Origin: Solen grandis
Taxonomy: Eukaryota; Mollusca; Bivalvia; Adapedonta; Solenidae
Reading direction: 5' to 3'
Length of the DNA: 64,000 nucleotides
Assembly (NCBI GenBank): GCA_021229015.1
Contig: CM037778.1
Location: 16,003,214-16,067,213 of the forward strand
The position numbers were made by a program, and so were the translations under genes. The number at the start of each line of letters is the position of its first letter. Positions within the stretch are counted from its first letter, which is position 1. The notes beneath the pieces are model-generated. The model made no database searches. It had not been told where the DNA came from and saw only the letters and a program-made list of their open reading frames with translations. Below are positions 60,891-64,000 of the stretch, piece after piece.

Positions 60891-62850
60891 TTATTATTCT
60901 TCTTATTATTCTTTTTTTCTTCCTCTTATATTTGTGTTAATTTCGAGGTGTTGTCATTGACTCAGAACAATGAAAATTTTATGGCATATATTTCAAACCA
61001 TGTGCTTTCGGATGCAATGAATTTCATATTCATATGACGTCACATTACGTCAGATTTGACGTCAGGTGAAAAAGTTTGTTCGCGGTCTACAGCCATTATT
61101 TCTGGACCGATTTTCATCAAAATTTCACAGAATGTGTATGTTAGGCTCTAGTTGTGCATCCCTGTGTCCGTTTTTCAAAATTCGAAAAGTCCATGGTTCA
61201 ATAGCGAATCCAAGATTCGAACCAAGGTCGTAAATATTTAAGTGCTTATAAAATCTGTCCTATTTAAGATAGAAAGTTGATATTTAATCAGTATATAGGT
61301 ATCTAGAAGTTTTAAACATTTTGTGAAAATAAATGTCATATGACGTCACGTGACGTCATTATATGATAATGTATTTCTAATATTAACAAGAATATTTCTA
61401 TTAAATTAAGGAATGAAAATTTAATGACAAATGAATCGACGCTGAAATTTTGTTTCAAGATTTTCAGAAGCCTCGTCATAAGTCACATTTGAAATTGACT
61501 ACAAAAGTTTGTACGCGGTCTACAGCCATTTCAAACCATGTGCTTTCGGATGCAATGAATTTCATATTCATTTACGTCAGATTTGCGTCAGGTGAAAAAG
61601 TTTTTCGGCCTTTTTTTTTAGTTGTGCATCCCCGTGTCTGGTTTTCAAAATTCGAAAAGTCCATGGATCTATAGCGATTCCAAGATTCGAACCAAGGTCG
61701 TAAATTTTTTAAATGCTTATAAAATCTGTCCTATTTAAGATAGAAAGTTGAGATTTGGTCAGTATATAGGTCTCTAGATGTTTTAAACATTTTGTGAAAA
61801 AAATGTCATATGACGTCACGTGACGTCATTATATGAATATGTATTTCTAATATCAACAAGAGTATTTCTATATGTTGAAATTGTCGAAGGGCAAGTAAAA
61901 TTTAATGACACATGCTTCAATCACTGAAAGTTTGATTTCTATGATTTTCATATGCCTATGACGTCATATGACGTCACACTTGAAATATGCAACAAAAGTT
62001 TGTACGCGGTCCAGAGCCATTGTTTATGAACCGATTTTCATCAAATTTTCACAGAATGTGTATATTACGTTCTTATTGTGTATACCGGTGTCCGTTTTTC
62101 AAAATTCGAAAAGTCCAAGCATATATGGCGGATCCAAGATTCGAACCAATGACGTCAATTTTTAAATGCTTATAAAATCGGTCCTATTTGAGATAGAAAA
62201 GTGATATTTGGTCAGTAAATAGCTCTCTGGGAGTCTTAAACATTTCGTGAAAAAAACGTCATCTGACGTCATGTAACGTCATTATATGATAATGTATTTC
62301 TAATATTAACAAGAGTATTTCTATATGTTGAAATTGTCGAAGGACAATGAAAATTTAATGACAAATGATTCAGACGCTGAAATTTCGATTTCAATGATTT
62401 TCATATGTGTCTGGCGTCATATGACGTCACATTTGAAATTGACTACGAAAGTAAGAACACGGTCCAGAGCCATTATTAATGGGCCGATTTTCATCAAATT
62501 TTCACAGAATGTGTATATTACGTTCTTATTGTGTATACCGGTGTCCGTTTTTTAAAATTCGAAAAGTCCAAGCATCTATGGCGGATCCAAGATTCGAACC
62601 AAGGACGTCAATTTTTAAATGCTTATAAAATCGGTCCTATTTGAGATAGAAAGTTGAAATTTTGTCAGTTAGTAGGTCTCTGGGTGTCTTAAGAATTATG
62701 AGAAAATAAACGTCATATGACGTCACGTGACGTCATTTTTTTATTGTTATTATTCTTTTCTTCTTCCTAACTAAACGCTTATTTTAATATGTTGCAATAG
62801 TCCTAGGACGATGAAATGTTTATGGGTTATTAGGCACGTGAGGAAATTTT
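60891..62850 (+). mobile_element. Helentron-like element, second copy of the 50.7-kb family 1 element
   Basis: Starts after CTAG with TTATTATTCTTC and CTTCCTCTTATATTTGTG, collinear with 50709-52150 but with about 470 bp extra: four GTTTGTACGCGGTC-type units, one internally deleted at about 61395-61640. It then shares the family 2 leader (CTTCCTAACTAAACGCTTAT at about 62764) and stops matching at about 62855. The palindrome TGACGTCACGTGACGTCA recurs at the unit ends. Confidence 0.75.
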
Positions 62851-64000
62851 GATTTCACCCCTACTGCATATATGTAGCCATATCTCAATAAATATCGATT
62901 TTTGTAAATATATGTATGAATAAGAATTATAGCTGAATAATTGACGTTTCCAAAGATATTTAGTTTATTAAAATTGGTTTACGCAATACAAAGTTATAAG
63001 CAAAAAAAACTAAATGAAATGAAGCTAATTTTGCTGATAATATGCTTTTTTCTTGAGGTTTAACAGTCAATATCTCAGAAACGACTGAAGATAAGTTTAT
63101 ACATTATGCGTATAAAATGTAGCATGTTTTAAGAGCTTTCTAACGGTACCAAGTTTATTGAAATTGGACTTCATATAAGAAAGTTACATGGAAAATAAGA
63201 TATTTCATAATCATGCATCATAAAAATATGGAAAAGTTCGGGGTACCAAGCTTAAATATTCGAACGACTTAAAAAAAAAAAAAAATATCAAATTGCAATT
63301 GATGGGCTATATCTTGATTTTGTTGTTGTTTTTTGTCGAATGTTGACTGTTTTCAAAATAAGCATTGAAGTTAATACATGTACAACGGCACAAGACAAAA
63401 ATCCGTATTTGCAACACTATGTAGCTAGCGAGCAGTTAGCAAGCCTTGAAAAATTCACACGCAGCCCCACATTTTAGACCATCTAAAAACTGCATTGTTA
63501 TGCTAACGATATTCATATTGCATCAGTTTGTAGGCTGGGATGTTACCTTTCAAAATATCACCATAGTTCGAAATTCCAGGAATTTATGGCAAAACTACGG
63601 AAGCCCAAACACGCCAAAATCGCTAAATACGTTTAACTACGTTACAGGTGTCGAAAGGATATAGCACTATACAAATATTCAATACTTCTTCCTACTGAGG
63701 CTAAAATAAAACAAGGTTACAACTGAGCTGGAGTGATGAAATTCTATGTGTGATGAAAGTTAGAAACTTACATTTGAACACTGTTTCATTTTTCTTCCAT
63801 GTCATATGACATAGTATAAATTTTGTATGTAAACTGCATGTGCAAGATATGGGCGGACTTTTATTAAAATTCACAGAATGTGTTCTATTTGTGCTATTTT
63901 ATATAGAAATAGAGGAGATAGAAAGTTGCAATTTGGACAGATTATCTATTATGTCATCTTCTATATATACTATATAAAGCAGATGTTGCAGAAAGTCCTA
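62851..64000 (+). mobile_element. Element interior of unknown type ending in the 3' motif, cut by window end
   Basis: Sequence after GATTTCA|CCCCTACTGC is not like the CRE-type units. It ends with weak similarity to their tail (TTCACAGAATGTGT, GGAGATAGAAAGTTGCAATT) and GCAGAAAGTCCT at 63988-63999, the 3' motif of this family. The hairpin and CTAG should follow just past the window. The short ORF at 63446-63664 is unrecognised. Confidence 0.5.

Noticed and set aside
60150..62850. LTR retrotransposon or satellite-only interpretation of the CRE arrays
   Set aside because: No TG..CA long terminal repeats, primer-binding site or gag/pol relics. The hairpin-CTAG ends and AGGACTTTCTGC/GCAGAAAGTCCT subterminal pairing fit a rolling-circle element better than a plain satellite.

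Overview
The window is eukaryotic, AT-rich, and almost entirely non-coding or repeat-derived. The repeats suggest a bivalve mollusc: tRNA-headed SINEs, TTAA-flanked MITEs, the GCTCACCTGAGC-type tandem element and TGACGTCA-rich Helentron-like arrays all resemble repeats I know from clams, mussels and oysters. The species cannot be named from the sequence. There is no prokaryotic gene organisation, rRNA, intact tRNA gene or CRISPR array.

Gene content: one split gene is well supported on the minus strand. An exon at 7255-7523 encodes a matrix metalloproteinase (MMP) propeptide with a peptidoglycan-binding-like fold, the cysteine switch PRCGVKD, a furin site RRRRKR and the conserved KW..xxLTFR junction. 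An exon at 39224-39391 encodes a signal peptide and ends in a strong GTAAGT donor in the same phase (0). Joining them reproduces the usual MMP layout (signal peptide, ..DVV|KYLGQFGYL.., cysteine switch, furin site) and implies a first intron of about 31.7 kb. The catalytic and hemopexin exons are not visible and would lie past position 1. A weaker candidate exon at 6184-6335 (or 6184-6379) has a strong donor and a faint NTR/TIMP-like pattern.

Layout: 1-7254 is gene interior or downstream sequence with a SINE, a 30-bp minisatellite and a pogo/Tigger-like MITE. 7524-39223 is the presumed first intron, carrying SINEs, three copies of a foldback repeat, a piggyBac-like MITE, microsatellites, a 31-bp degenerate minisatellite, a 42-bp CTG/CTA minisatellite and a 29-bp minisatellite just inside the exon 1 donor. 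39392-50000 is upstream sequence with a SINE fragment, a second piggyBac-like MITE and simple repeats. A 100-N assembly gap lies at 50001-50100.

50101-64000 is a dense, same-orientation, head-to-tail series of Helentron/HINE-like non-autonomous elements. Their cores are ~452-bp tandem units. Each unit carries TGACGTCA (CRE-type) palindromes, often two or three at exact 10-bp spacing around a CACGTG or CATATG core. Complete 3' ends consist of a GCAGAAAGTCCT motif, a hairpin and CTAG. One element has a duplicated 31-bp 5' hairpin built from the same motif. This CRE-palindrome array system is the most unusual content of the window.
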